64,000 bases of DNA from the NCBI RefSeq assembly GCF_023630705.1, contig NZ_JALQEM010000006.1:1-64000 (forward strand). The letters run 5' to 3'. Below, in pieces: positions 28,715-37,634 of the stretch. A program made the position numbers and the translations under genes. Positions within the stretch are counted from its first letter, which is position 1. Each line of letters opens with the position of its first letter. Below the pieces are notes generated by a model. That model did no database searches, was not told the origin of the DNA, and was given only the letters and a program-made list of their open reading frames with translations. This DNA is from Caballeronia sp. GAFFF1 (GTDB lineage Bacteria; Pseudomonadota; Gammaproteobacteria; Burkholderiales; Burkholderiaceae).

Positions 28715-29239
28715 TTACTGCAGATTGCCCCACCGTTCGACCGCTGGCTCGGCCGACGCCCACTTCCAGCCTTCCGTCTGCTTGCACGCGCTCGCCACGA
28801 ACCATTCGGCGTGCGCGTTGGCATCGTCGCCGTCCGCGACGGAGAACGCGAACTCCTTGCAGCTTGCGAGCGCGTTGTCGAACTCGCGCAGCACGCGGAC
28901 ATCGCCGTGGCCGTTCTCGATCGGCAGCGTGTGCTTGACCTTCCACGGGCGCGTTTCGCCGACGGCCGACACGCCCGCCGCAGCCGCGATGGCCACTTGC
29001 TGATCCGTATGCAGCGACTTCGACACGCGCTTCACGGCTTCGTCGGTGGCGGCCTGCACCGCGATGCCGACGCCGAGGCCGATTGCCGGATTCGTCGTCA
29101 CGGCGCCGGTCGCGATGCCTGCGACCGCGCCTGTGGCCGCGCCGATGGACGCGCATCCGCTCATCGTCACACACGCGGCGGCGACCGCCACGGCAAGCGA
29201 GATGCGCAGCGCGGGATGAACTGCGAGCCGCACCGTCAT
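28715..29239 (-). CDS. Putative lipoprotein, tandem paralogue 2
   Basis: A 174-residue protein starting MTVRLAVHPALRISLAVAVA, with a lipobox TMSGC giving the lipidated Cys near 28. Glycine/alanine-rich helices follow and it ends GWKWASAEPAVERWGNLQ. The upstream gene ends with nearly the same phrase, so the two are paralogues. Its ATG overlaps the upstream stop as ATGA, indicating coupled translation. The function is unknown; a soluble periplasmic C-terminal domain is likely. Confidence 0.75.
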   Translation of the reverse strand: MTVRLAVHPALRISLAVAVAAACVTMSGCASIGAATGAVAGIATGAVTTNPAIGLGVGIAVQAATDEAVKRVSKSLHTDQQVAIAAAAGVSAVGETRPWKVKHTLPIENGHGDVRVLREFDNALASCKEFAFSVADGDDANAHAEWFVASACKQTEGWKWASAEPAVERWGNLQ

Positions 29240-29790
29240 TGCAGCGAGCCCCAACGCGGCGTAGCGGGTTCGGCCGACGCCCATTTCCACTTGGCTCCGT
29301 CACGGCAGACCGACGCGACGTAGAACGCGCTGTCGGCGGGGCGGTCCTTGGTGGCGTCGCGATCGACGGAAAACACGATTTCCTTGCAGTCGAGCGCGCC
29401 GCTGCTGATCGTGCGGCTGACCGTCACGCGGCCTTTTTCGTCTTCTTCGAGCGGGATCGAATGCGTCGCGACCCACGGGGCCACGGCGCCCACGGCGAGC
29501 GGGCCGGCTACCGCGGCGATCTTGTCCTGCGTATCCGTATGCACGATGCGCTGCGTGTACTGCACGCCCGCCCGCGCTGCCGCCACCGCGCCTAAGCCGA
29601 TGCCGGTCGCCACGGCGGCGTTGTCCGTCACTTTGGCCGCCACGGCCGCGCCCGCGATACCCGCGCCTGCTGTCGCGCCTTCGCTATAGAGGGAATTGCA
29701 TCCGCTGAGCGTCAGGCACGCAATGACGCCGCTCGTGATCGCGGCGAGCGCGGCGGCGCGCTTGCCGCGCCGGGGGACACCAATCTGCAT
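29236..29790 (-). CDS. Putative lipoprotein, tandem paralogue 1
   Basis: A 184-residue protein with a hydrophobic leader and lipobox TLSGC (Cys near 31). A Gly/Ala-rich region resembling a glycine zipper spans ~38-80. A C-terminal domain with two Cys ends KWKWASAEPATPRWGSLQ, matching the downstream paralogue. First gene of a two-gene leftward operon. I do not recognise the family beyond this. Confidence 0.75.
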   Translation of the reverse strand: MQIGVPRRGKRAAALAAITSGVIACLTLSGCNSLYSEGATAGAGIAGAAVAAKVTDNAAVATGIGLGAVAAARAGVQYTQRIVHTDTQDKIAAVAGPLAVGAVAPWVATHSIPLEEDEKGRVTVSRTISSGALDCKEIVFSVDRDATKDRPADSAFYVASVCRDGAKWKWASAEPATPRWGSLQ

Positions 29791-30049
29791 ATTGCTTTTC
29801 CTTCGTCTGCCGTTTTTTCTCGCTGCGGCCTCCGGTGAGGCCGCAGCCGACGTTCCTTCGAGCAGGCACTCAGGTGCAAGTCCTGTCGCGGGCTTCGCGC
29901 ATTTTGAAGCATGCCTCTACTTACCGCTTCGGGAAAATTGCAAGAAATTGCAAGCGGCGGGAACGCGTTGCGAGTTTCGTAACGCCGGCCGCGTGAGAAG
30001 GGACGCCGCGAGAGGCGGCGACGGCCTCTTGCGGCAGGTGAGACGAAGA

Positions 30050-31114
30050 TCAGCTTTCGCTGGTGGAAGGCGTGTCGCTTGCGTCGGTGTCTTCGTTTTC
30101 GTAGGCGCCGAGGCGGTTGTACAGCGTCTTGAGACTCACGCCGAGCGCCTTGGCCGCGCGCCGCTTGTCGCCGCCGCAGTGCTTGAGCGTGCCGAGGATG
30201 ATCTGCTTCTGCGCGTCGGCGAGCGGCGTGCCGACCCACACGTTCATCGCATCGCCTTGCGTGACGGGCTTCTTCACCCGCGACGCCAGATGCGGATGCG
30301 CGATTTCGACCGTCTTCTCAGCGAGGATGAACGCGCGATAGACCGTGTTCTTCAACTCGCGCACGTTGCCGGGCCACGAATAGGTGCGCAGCACGTCGAG
30401 CGCGCGCTTGCTGAAAACCTTGTTCGTGCCTTCCTGCGCGTTCATTTCGGAGAGGAAATGCTGTGCGAGCAGCTCGCGGTCGGCGTCGCGCTCGCGCAGG
30501 GGCGGCGCGCGCAGCGGGAACACGGCGAGACGGTACATCAGGTCTTCGCGCAACCCGTTTTCCTTGACCGCGGCGACCGGATCCCGGTTGGTCGCGGCAA
30601 TCACGCGGACGTCGGAAGTGATCAGATCATTGCCGCCGACGCGAAAAAACGTGCCCGTTTCCAGCGCGCGCAGCAGCTTCACCTGACGCACCGGCGACAT
30701 TTCTGTCACTTCGTCGAGGAACAGCGTGCCGCCGTTCGCATGCTCGAAATAGCCGATGCGTCCCTGCACCGCGCCCGTGAAACTGCCTTTCTCGTGGCCG
30801 AAGAGTTCGGCTTCGATCAGGTTGTCCGGAATCGCGCCGCAGTTGACGGCGATGAACGGCGCGTCCTTGCGCGCGCTGTGGTCGTGAATCGTCCGCGCGA
30901 CGAGCTCCTTGCCGGTGCCCGACTCGCCGATGATGAGCGCGGTCGCATTCGTGCCGGCGACGCGCTCGATCTGCGAGTACAGCTCCAGCATGACGGGCGA
31001 CGAGCCGTACAGTAGTCCGTAAGACTTCAAACCCGGCACGTCCCCCGCAGAGCGCTTTTTCTGCGCCGGTGTTTCGCCTGCGACAAGCGGCGGGTCAAGA
31101 TCGGTTGACGCCAT
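30050..31114 (-). CDS. Sigma-54-dependent activator without receiver domain
   Basis: A 354-residue bacterial enhancer-binding protein. A short N-terminal region (~1-30) lacks a receiver or GAF domain. The AAA+ core has Walker A GESGTGKE at 63-70, the sigma-54 contact loop GSFTGA at 110-115 and Walker B LFLDE at 131-135. A Fis-type helix-turn-helix ends the protein ([19 protein letters not shown]). With no sensory domain it may be regulated by a partner or by level. It is divergent from a gene with a sigma-54 promoter. The start MASTDLDP is chosen; the longer upstream frame is Arg-rich and unlikely. Confidence 0.9.
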   Translation of the reverse strand: MASTDLDPPLVAGETPAQKKRSAGDVPGLKSYGLLYGSSPVMLELYSQIERVAGTNATALIIGESGTGKELVARTIHDHSARKDAPFIAVNCGAIPDNLIEAELFGHEKGSFTGAVQGRIGYFEHANGGTLFLDEVTEMSPVRQVKLLRALETGTFFRVGGNDLITSDVRVIAATNRDPVAAVKENGLREDLMYRLAVFPLRAPPLRERDADRELLAQHFLSEMNAQEGTNKVFSKRALDVLRTYSWPGNVRELKNTVYRAFILAEKTVEIAHPHLASRVKKPVTQGDAMNVWVGTPLADAQKQIILGTLKHCGGDKRRAAKALGVSLKTLYNRLGAYENEDTDASDTPSTSES

Positions 31115-31603
31115 AGGTCCTGATAGTTCCTGAGTTCTGCGAATGTGATGGGCGGGCGGCGCGCGGCGCCGTCGGCTGACGCGCTGCCCGTGGGCGCGCG
31201 CGGTCGCTCGATTCGGCTGAATGTCCGGCGCAGCCGGGTGCGTCCGTGGCGTCGCGCGCCGGCAGCGGCGCGGTGGTGCTGACGCGCTCTGCTGTCGTGC
31301 GTCCGATGGCGATGAGCCGGTTTCCCTCGAAAGCGTCAGTCCGGAGTCGCGGCGCAACTCAATGATCGCCGCTGTGACTCTATCTCATAAACGCTATTTA
31401 ACCATTCGCGACGATATTGCGGCAATGCGTGCCGTCGGTCGGATGGCAATTTGTCTGATTGCGTTTTGTGCCACGCGCGTTATCCGGAAAGGTTCTCCGT
31501 GCGTGCCGCGAATTTACAAGTCCACGGCGTAAGAGTTACCCGACAGCTGCGCGTCTATAACGACTTTTGCGCAGACGCCCACGCGCGCGCCGCCCCGCGC
31601 GAG
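31115..31603. other. Gap between activator and sigma-54-type promoter
   Basis: About 490 bp with no supportable gene. It should contain the leftward promoter of the activator and any upstream activator sites for the promoter at 31604. I found no clear palindrome shared with other promoters in the region. Confidence 0.45.
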
Positions 31604-31620
31604 TGGCACGGAAGATGCTT
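31604..31620 (+). promoter_or_regulatory. Sigma-54 promoter
   Basis: TGGCACGGAAGATGCTT has GG at 31605-31606 and GC at 31617-31618 with the required 10-bp spacing. It matches the TGGCACG-N4-TTGC consensus with one change. It lies ~78 bp before the start of the small membrane protein gene at 31696. Confidence 0.7.
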
Positions 31621-31695
31621 AAACGTACTCATCCTTATTCGAATGCCCGAGACGGGAAGCTGAAGAAACGGGCAACGGGAGAGGTCGAGCACATC

Positions 31696-32058
31696 ATGGA
31701 AGACATTTTCGATTTCAATGTTGCCGCCGACGAGCGCCGCCCTCCGGCGGCACAAGCGCGGCAGGCTCGCGACAGGGGCGCGCGGCCGTCGGGCGATCGG
31801 CAGGAACTCGCGGCGGGCGAACCGATCGACATCTATCACTGGGCGGCCGTCGCGCTGGTGACGGCGCTGATGTGCGCGGTGCTCGGTTACGCGGCCGGCA
31901 CGCCCGCGCTGGCTCGCGCCGCCAACGTGACGAGCCTCGTGTTCGGCGCGGCGGGCGGCGCGCTCACGGCGAGCGGCGTCATCCGGCGGCTGCGCGCGCG
32001 CATGACGGCGAGCGGCGCACATCGGCCGCTGACCGTCACGGTGCCGAAGGCGCAATAG
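31696..32058 (+). CDS. Small inner-membrane protein, unknown function
   Basis: A 120-residue protein starting MEDIFDFNVAAD. A charged N-terminal half is followed by two membrane segments (~43-65 and ~73-95) and a basic tail. An alternative ATG at 31615 lies inside the predicted sigma-54 promoter and is rejected. First of three small rightward genes (with the DUF883 gene and a 65-residue membrane protein). Confidence 0.6.
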   Translation: MEDIFDFNVAADERRPPAAQARQARDRGARPSGDRQELAAGEPIDIYHWAAVALVTALMCAVLGYAAGTPALARAANVTSLVFGAAGGALTASGVIRRLRARMTASGAHRPLTVTVPKAQ

Positions 32059-32128
32059 TCGCCTGGTTGTTGTAGCCGTAAATTTGATCCGCAATCGTGC
32101 GGGAGACCCACTTGGCGAGGACCGATTC

Positions 32129-32446
32129 ATGAGTCACACGACTGTCCAGCTTGCGTTGGGCAAGCAGAAGATCATCGAAGACATCAAGGTGCTGCTGAAC
32201 GACTCCGAAGAGTTGTTGCGGCTGTCGTCGGCGCTGCCGGGCGAGGGTGTCGAGGCGCTGCGCTCGCGTCTGCGCGATCACGCCGACACGGCACGCGCCG
32301 CGCTCGAAGACGCGCAGGCGAACGCGCAGAGCCGTTATCGGTCGAGCATCGAATGCACCGAGCGGTACGTGCGCGAGAATCCCTGGCAATCGCTCGGCAT
32401 GGCTGCTGCTGCGGGCTTCCTGCTCGCCGCACTGATTTCGCGCTAA
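32129..32446 (+). CDS. DUF883 (ElaB/YqjD-like) membrane-anchored protein
   Basis: A 105-residue protein. A long charged helix (~1-80) precedes the conserved YVRENPWQSLGMAAAAGFLLAALI anchor region, and it ends SR. E. coli relatives sit in the inner membrane through this C-terminal helix and bind ribosomes in stationary phase. The ATG at 32129 follows GGCGAGGA. Likely a stress or stationary-phase gene. Confidence 0.88.
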   Translation: MSHTTVQLALGKQKIIEDIKVLLNDSEELLRLSSALPGEGVEALRSRLRDHADTARAALEDAQANAQSRYRSSIECTERYVRENPWQSLGMAAAAGFLLAALISR

Positions 32447-32517
32447 TCACGCGGGTCGTTTCGTCCGTATCCGGCGGGCGTGCGGCATCGAACTCAACGA
32501 CACGGGAGAGAACAACA

Positions 32518-32715
32518 ATGGCACGGTCATCGATTGGAGTGTTCGGCGCGCTTTTCGCGGTTGGCAGCGTGCTCGCCTGGAAATGGATGCAGTCGCAGGA
32601 CGCAAACGGGCGGCGCGCGGTAAGCGGCGCCAGCCGCTGGCAAGGAGGAGGCTTGCGCGGCGGAAAGTACGTCGTCGGCGGGACGCCCGACGCCTGGCAT
32701 TTCCCGAAAAGCTGA
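32518..32715 (+). CDS. Small membrane protein, unknown function
   Basis: A 65-residue protein starting MARSSIGVFGALFAVGSVLAWKWM with one membrane segment and a Gly/Arg-rich tail. GGGAGAG lies ~9 bases upstream. It follows the DUF883 gene by 71 bp and is followed by a strong terminator, so it probably ends that transcript. Confidence 0.65.
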   Translation: MARSSIGVFGALFAVGSVLAWKWMQSQDANGRRAVSGASRWQGGGLRGGKYVVGGTPDAWHFPKS

Positions 32716-32790
32716 TCGCGCCTTCGCGTCGACACGACGCGGTCGGCGCATCGGCTTGATGCGCCGAGCCCTCCGCGATACTCACGCAAT

Positions 32791-32821
32791 AAAAACGCAC
32801 GCCCTCGTGGCGTGCGTTTTT
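32791..32821 (+). terminator. Terminator after the small-gene cluster
   Basis: Perfect 13-bp stem (32791-32803 with 32809-32821), 5-nt loop, A and T flanks inside the stem. The remaining sequence to 33071 holds no gene, only the leader of the response-regulator gene. Confidence 0.92.
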
Positions 32822-33071
32822 ATCTTGATAAACCCTTATAATCATTGAACCTCTGCCATAAGTTGCGAATTGGAAAAACTTACGGCTCTGAGACCCAAGC
32901 GTGCGGAACTTTCGGAAATTTATCTGTTTTCTGCGCTTTGCGGTCGGGTTTTAGCCCTACGGGCGCCCGACCCGCTAGACGCACCGGCCCGGACGGCCCC
33001 AGTCGCCCGGAGAAGACCACGCCGCCACGCGGCGTGTGACCCTGAAACGCTTTGGAAGAATTCGAGACGCA

Positions 33072-34475
33072 ATGCCACACGTATTGATTGTCGATGACGA
33101 TCCCAGTACCCGCGAGGCGCTAGCCGCGATCATCGGCGAAGACGGACTGACCACGGCCACCGCCAGCGATCTGCGCGAAGCGCGCATTCAGCTCGTGCGG
33201 CAGACGCCGGACGTCGTTTTCACCGATCTGAAACTGCCCGACGGAACGGGCGTCGACCTGTTCGAAGATCTCGATCCGCGCTCCGGCGTGGAATTCATCG
33301 TCATCACCGGGCATGCGACGGTGGAATCGGCCGTGAGCGCGCTCAAGATGGGCGCTGCCGATTACCTCGTCAAGCCCATTAACATGCAGCGCGTCAAGGC
33401 GATCCTGTCGCGCCTGCCGCGCGCCGGTGATTTGAAGGCGGAAATCGGCACGCTGCGCGGCGAGCTGCGCCGCATGGGCCGTTTCGGGCTGATGCTCGGC
33501 AATTCGCCGGCCATGCAGACGGTCTACGACCAGGTCGGCCGTGTTGCGCCGACGGCGGCCTCCGTGCTGCTCATCGGCGAATCGGGCACCGGCAAGGAAG
33601 TCGCCGCCCAGACGCTGCACGAGCTCAGCCTGCGTCGCAAGCATTCGTTCATTGCGGTGAACTGCGGGGCGATTTCGCCGAACCTGATCGAGTCCGAAAT
33701 GTTTGGCCACGAACGCGGGTCGTTCACGGGCGCGGATCGTCAGCACAAGGGCTATTTCGAGCGTGCGAACGGCGGCACGCTGTTCCTCGACGAAATCACC
33801 GAAATGCCGATCGAGTTGCAGGTGAAGCTGCTTCGCGTGCTGGAGACGGGCATGTTCATGCGCGTCGGGACGACGAAGGAAATCGAAACCGACGTGCGCC
33901 TGATCGCCGCGACGAATCGCGATCCGGAGCAGGCCGTGCTCGAAGGCAAGCTGCGGCTCGACCTGTACCACCGGCTCAACGTGTTCCCGATCAACTTGCC
34001 GCCGCTGCGCGAACGCGGCAAGGACGTGGAACTGCTCGGACAGGCGTTCCTCGACGAGCTGAACGCCCGTTACAACACGAAAAAGGACTTCCCGCCGGCA
34101 GTGCGCGAGATGCTCGCGTCGTACAACTGGCCGGGGAACGTGCGCGAACTGAAGAACTACGTGCAACGCGCGTACATCATGTCCGGCTCCGATTCCGACA
34201 GCACCGCGACGGTCCCGCTGCAAATCTCGCTGTCGCGGCCTTCGTCGGGCACGGCGGTGACGATTCCGTTCGGGACCTCACTCGCGCAAGCGGATCGTCA
34301 GCTCATTCTCGCGACGCTCGAACAATGCGGCGGCGTGAAGACGCGAGCGGCGGAAATCCTCGGCATCAGCCTGAAAACACTCTACAACCGGCTCGTGGAA
34401 TACGGCGAGGATGCGAACAAGGCGGCCGTCGGCGAGGGCGGGGACGTGAGCGAGTCGGAAAGCGAAAATCGCTGA
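33072..34475 (+). CDS. Sigma-54-dependent response regulator (NtrC family)
   Basis: A 467-residue protein. The receiver domain (~1-115) has DDD at 8-10, phosphoacceptor Asp52 and Lys101. The AAA+ domain has Walker A GESGTGKE at 169-176, GSFTGA at 216-221 and Walker B LFLDE at 237-241. A Fis-type helix-turn-helix ([18 protein letters not shown]) lies near 430 and the tail is acidic. No cognate kinase is adjacent. It lies between rpoN and the other activator, close to several sigma-54 promoters, and may drive them. The start MPHVLIVDDD is preferred. Confidence 0.92.
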   Translation: MPHVLIVDDDPSTREALAAIIGEDGLTTATASDLREARIQLVRQTPDVVFTDLKLPDGTGVDLFEDLDPRSGVEFIVITGHATVESAVSALKMGAADYLVKPINMQRVKAILSRLPRAGDLKAEIGTLRGELRRMGRFGLMLGNSPAMQTVYDQVGRVAPTAASVLLIGESGTGKEVAAQTLHELSLRRKHSFIAVNCGAISPNLIESEMFGHERGSFTGADRQHKGYFERANGGTLFLDEITEMPIELQVKLLRVLETGMFMRVGTTKEIETDVRLIAATNRDPEQAVLEGKLRLDLYHRLNVFPINLPPLRERGKDVELLGQAFLDELNARYNTKKDFPPAVREMLASYNWPGNVRELKNYVQRAYIMSGSDSDSTATVPLQISLSRPSSGTAVTIPFGTSLAQADRQLILATLEQCGGVKTRAAEILGISLKTLYNRLVEYGEDANKAAVGEGGDVSESESENR

Positions 34476-34501
34476 ACGTCGGTTATCTTCACACGAAAAC
34501 G

Positions 34502-34535
34502 ACGCCCGCTGCTTGCAAAAAGCGCGGGCGTTTTT
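34502..34535 (+). terminator. Terminator of the response regulator gene
   Basis: ACGCCCGC (34502-34509) pairs with GCGGGCGT (34524-34531), followed by T to 34535. The 14-nt loop can add a few inner pairs. Confidence 0.8.
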
Positions 34536-34600
34536 GTTGGCAGGCGCGCTTTCAGCAACGATAATGACATCAATGGACGCGTCGGCCGAGGTCAAATCAG

Positions 34601-34616
34601 GGGCATAACCCTTGCT
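34601..34616 (+). promoter_or_regulatory. Sigma-54 promoter
   Basis: GGGCATAACCCTTGCT has GG at 34602-34603 and GC at 34614-34615 with exact 10-bp spacing and a strong TTGCT -12 block. It lies ~93 bp before the Pro-rich small gene and is almost identical to the promoter at 44871-44886. Confidence 0.7.
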
Positions 34617-34708
34617 GCCGATCCATGCGACATCCGCGTTCGACGAGGCCGCAGCTCAACCTCCGGACGAGGATGCAACCACGATCACAAGACCGCAAGG
34701 AGCCCGCA

Positions 34709-34915
34709 ATGTCCGATTTCGCCTCCGACCGCGCGCCGATCAGCGCGCAGACGCCACAGCCGCCGGACCCGCCAGTGACGCCGCCCGATCAGCCGCCGCC
34801 GACGCCGATTCCACCCGATACGAATCCGGATCCGACGCGCGACCCGCCCGAGCCGCCGACGCAGCCCATTGGCGATCCGCCGCCCGGGCCGAACGAAACG
34901 CCGCATGTCCGCTGA
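34709..34915 (+). CDS. Small proline-rich protein
   Basis: A 68-residue protein starting MSDFASDRAPIS. About one third of residues are Pro, many in PPD/PDP motifs, with no membrane segment. AAGGAG lies 7 bases upstream of the ATG, supporting translation. Probably disordered; unknown function. It follows a sigma-54 promoter. Confidence 0.65.
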   Translation: MSDFASDRAPISAQTPQPPDPPVTPPDQPPPTPIPPDTNPDPTRDPPEPPTQPIGDPPPGPNETPHVR

Positions 34916-35144
34916 CGCGCGCGGGCCTCGCCGGACCGATTCACCGAAGTCGTGCAAGCCTTGAACAATCTTCCATCCCGAGCGTAGGGATTACAACAGA
35001 CAAAGTACGAATGACCGGCGCCGCCTAGAATCGCCGGTCGTTTCTTCTGAAGCCGCACTGCCGGCACTCGACAGCAACGCCAGCAGCGCATCGGTCCGAC
35101 GCCGCCGAGGTCCATTCGCGACGGCCTTCTATCTGGAGGCATCA

Positions 35145-35381
35145 ATGAGGCATCCCGCACTGCGACGCTCCGCGCGTCATTCGTCCAAACGCGAAGCCCG
35201 CGCCGAAGCCGCGAAAAACGGCGCCGCGCCCGCGTCGGTCACGCCGCCCGCGCATCATGACCCGGCCGGGCAGAACCGCCCCGCGCCTGGCGTTCCGCCC
35301 GACGGCGAACATAACCAGGGCGGCGTGCGCTCCGAAGGCATCGACTATCAGCGCGACCTCGGCTCCGAACAGGACGCGTGA
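35145..35381 (+). CDS. Small hydrophilic protein, unknown function
   Basis: A 78-residue basic-then-acidic protein starting MRHPALRRSARHSSKREAR and ending GIDYQRDLGSEQDA. GGAGG lies just upstream. No domain is recognised and it is likely disordered. It may be read from the promoter at 34601 through the Pro-rich gene, since no own promoter is evident. Confidence 0.6.
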   Translation: MRHPALRRSARHSSKREARAEAAKNGAAPASVTPPAHHDPAGQNRPAPGVPPDGEHNQGGVRSEGIDYQRDLGSEQDA

Positions 35382-35500
35382 GCGCCGTCCGCTCGGGCCA
35401 ACCATCACAAGCATAAAGTTCTACGCGGCTGTCGTTGGCCGCGTGATTTGGTTCGCCCGTAACATCTAGATACGAATTTCCCACTCCATAAGGGGCAAAA

Positions 35501-35516
35501 CGGCATAGGACTTGCA
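35501..35516 (+). promoter_or_regulatory. Sigma-54 promoter of otsA
   Basis: CGGCATAGGACTTGCA has GG at 35502-35503 and GC at 35514-35515, a perfect 10-bp spacing and TTGCA -12 block, ~54 bp before the otsA ATG. Confidence 0.7.
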
Positions 35517-35568
35517 TGTTTCTCGTCGCCAACTGAGCAGCAACGATAACTGATGGAGTGACGCCGTA

Positions 35569-37017
35569 ATGAGCAGATTGATCGTGGTATCGAATCGCGT
35601 CGCGCCGGTCCAGGAAGGCAAGCCCAGCGCGGGCGGGCTCGCGATCGGCGTGCTGGACGCACTCAAGGAGACGGGCGGCGTGTGGTTCGGCTGGAGCGGC
35701 GAGATTGTCGGCGAGGCGGCAGCGCCCGTTGTCGAGAAAAACGGCAACGTGACATACGCCACTGTCGGTCTGACGCGGCGCGACTACGACCAGTACTACC
35801 GCGGCTTCTCCAACGCGACGCTCTGGCCGACCTTCCACTATCGCAACGACCTCTCGCGATTCGACCGCGAAGAGTACGCGGGCTACATGCGCGTGAACGC
35901 GACGCTTGCCGCGAAGCTCAAGACGCTGCTGCAACCGGACGACATCATCTGGGTCCACGACTACCATCTGCTGCCGTTCGCGCAGGAGTTGCGCAAGATC
36001 GGCGTGACGAACCCGATCGGCTTCTTCCTGCACATTCCGTTTCCGGTGCCCGAAGTCATGCGCACGGTTCCGCCGCATGAGGAACTGATGACGGCGCTAT
36101 GCCAGTTCGATGTCGTCGGCTTCCAGACGGAGAGCGACAAGCAGTCGTTCATCGACTACATCGAGCGCAGCGGCCGCGGGCACTTTAGCGACGACGGCAT
36201 GTTGCAGGCGTTCGGGCGCATGCTGAAGGTGGGCGCGTATCCGATCGGCATCTATCCGGACGCGATCGCGAAAGCCGCCGAGCAGTACTCCACGCGCAAG
36301 CAGGTCAAGAGCCTGCGCGACTCCATGCGCGGCCGCAAGCTCATCATGAGCGTGGACCGGCTGGACTATTCGAAGGGTCTCGTCGAGCGCTTTCAGGCGT
36401 TCGAACGGCTTCTGCTGAACGCGCCGGGCTGGCACGGCCGCGTGTCGCTCGTGCAGATCGCGCCGCCGACGCGCGCCGACGTGCAAACTTATCAGCGCAT
36501 CCGCCAGAATCTGGAAGGCGAGGCGGGGCGCATCAACGGGCGTTTCGCGCAACTCGACTGGACGCCGATTCAGTACCTCAATCGCAAATACGAACGCAAC
36601 CTGCTGATGGCGCTGTTCCGGCTGTCTCAGGTCGGCTATGTGACGCCGTTGCGCGACGGCATGAACCTGGTCGCGAAGGAGTACGTCGCATCGCAGGACC
36701 CGGAAGATCCGGGCGCGCTGGTGCTCTCGCAGTTCGCGGGCGCGGCGGATCAATTGCCGGGCGCGCTCGTCGTCAATCCGTTCGATCTCTCGCAGATGTC
36801 TGAGGCCCTGGAGCGCGCGCTCTCGATGCCGCTCGCCGAACGCCAGGCGCGCCACGCCGACATGATGGCGCCTTTGCGCAAGAACAACCTCTCCGTCTGG
36901 CGCGATTCCTTCCTGTCGGATCTGCGCAGCGTCGCCACTGCGACGTCCGTGACGGCCAAAACGGTCAAAACGGTGAAGCAAGGCGCATCCGAGGCGAAGC
37001 GGGCGGCGCGGGCCTGA
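35569..37017 (+). CDS. otsA: Trehalose-6-phosphate synthase
   Basis: A 482-residue GT20 glycosyltransferase that joins UDP-glucose and glucose-6-phosphate to form trehalose-6-phosphate, an osmotic and desiccation protectant precursor. It has the N-terminal loop SAGGLA near 21-26, HDYHLLPFAQEL near 129, the donor-site motif DRLDYSKGL near 263 and LRDGMNLVAKEYV near 362. The C-terminal 25 residues are a Lys/Thr/Val extension. No otsB phosphatase is adjacent. The upstream sigma-54 promoter suggests RpoN control. Confidence 0.95.
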   Translation: MSRLIVVSNRVAPVQEGKPSAGGLAIGVLDALKETGGVWFGWSGEIVGEAAAPVVEKNGNVTYATVGLTRRDYDQYYRGFSNATLWPTFHYRNDLSRFDREEYAGYMRVNATLAAKLKTLLQPDDIIWVHDYHLLPFAQELRKIGVTNPIGFFLHIPFPVPEVMRTVPPHEELMTALCQFDVVGFQTESDKQSFIDYIERSGRGHFSDDGMLQAFGRMLKVGAYPIGIYPDAIAKAAEQYSTRKQVKSLRDSMRGRKLIMSVDRLDYSKGLVERFQAFERLLLNAPGWHGRVSLVQIAPPTRADVQTYQRIRQNLEGEAGRINGRFAQLDWTPIQYLNRKYERNLLMALFRLSQVGYVTPLRDGMNLVAKEYVASQDPEDPGALVLSQFAGAADQLPGALVVNPFDLSQMSEALERALSMPLAERQARHADMMAPLRKNNLSVWRDSFLSDLRSVATATSVTAKTVKTVKQGASEAKRAARA

Positions 37018-37041
37018 TCGTCCGCCTGCCGCTTTGCCGCC

Positions 37042-37074
37042 AGCCCCGCGCATCGAGAGAAGCGCGGGGCTTTT
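37042..37074 (+). terminator. Terminator of otsA
   Basis: Ten-base stem 37042-37051 with 37062-37071, 10-nt loop, followed by T. Confidence 0.85.
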
Positions 37075-37094
37075 CACTTGGGCGATGCCAAGCG

Positions 37095-37110
37095 CGGAAC
37101 AGTCCTTGCG
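37095..37110 (+). promoter_or_regulatory. Sigma-54 promoter candidate
   Basis: CGGAACAGTCCTTGCG has GG at 37096-37097 and GC at 37108-37109. The -12 TTGC is good and the -24 (GGAAC) is weaker. It lies 32 bp ahead of the acidic small gene. Confidence 0.5.
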
Positions 37111-37141
37111 TTCCTACCTGCGACACACTCGAAGGAGATCG

Positions 37142-37504
37142 ATGATGACTGGAAGCACACTGAATCCGCCGGAAGAAGGCGGCACGGAATGGGGCAAGGG
37201 GCACGGCACCGGCGCGCTCGGCCCGAGCGATTCTTCCGACTCCGGCTCTGACGTGCAGGGCGAAATGCGTCGTCCGGGCGACATCGAAGACGAACTCGAC
37301 GCCCACGCGCTCGGCCTGTCCGATGCGCAGCTCGACAGCGACAGCGACCGCTCCGGCACCGGCGAAGACGCATCCGCTGACGGCGACAACAATCTCTTCG
37401 CGAACGCGGACATCCTGCCCGACGGCGTGGAGGATGAAAGCGAGATCACCGATCTGGCCGACGACGAAGCCGTCGATCCCGACGCCGACGAGGAAGACGT
37501 CTGA
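37142..37504 (+). CDS. Small highly acidic protein
   Basis: A 120-residue protein starting MMTGSTLNPPEEGG, rich in Asp, Glu and Ser with repeated DSDSD and ADD runs and no hydrophobic segment. AAGGAG lies just upstream. It looks disordered; the function is unknown. It has its own promoter candidate and terminator, which argues for a real single gene. Confidence 0.65.
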   Translation: MMTGSTLNPPEEGGTEWGKGHGTGALGPSDSSDSGSDVQGEMRRPGDIEDELDAHALGLSDAQLDSDSDRSGTGEDASADGDNNLFANADILPDGVEDESEITDLADDEAVDPDADEEDV

Positions 37505-37529
37505 CGGTTGCGGCCGGCCGCAAGAAAGA

Positions 37530-37563
37530 GGCGCGCGCGGATCCTTCCGTGCGCGCCTTTTTT
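37530..37563 (+). terminator. Terminator of the acidic-protein gene
   Basis: GGCGCGC (37530-37536) with GCGCGCC (37551-37557) and further inner pairs, followed by six T. Confidence 0.88.
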
Positions 37564-37634
37564 ACGCGCATCGCCCGGGAACGCTAACATCGGCGGTCGA
37601 ACCACGAAAGCGCACGCCCGCGCCGCCCTTGCCG

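Noticed and set aside
25342..28902. A 1186-codon open frame on the minus strand opposite the ABC permease and ATPase
   Set aside because: It is the antisense of two clear ABC genes. High GC keeps the opposite frame open; the product is low-complexity Arg/His-rich with no domain.
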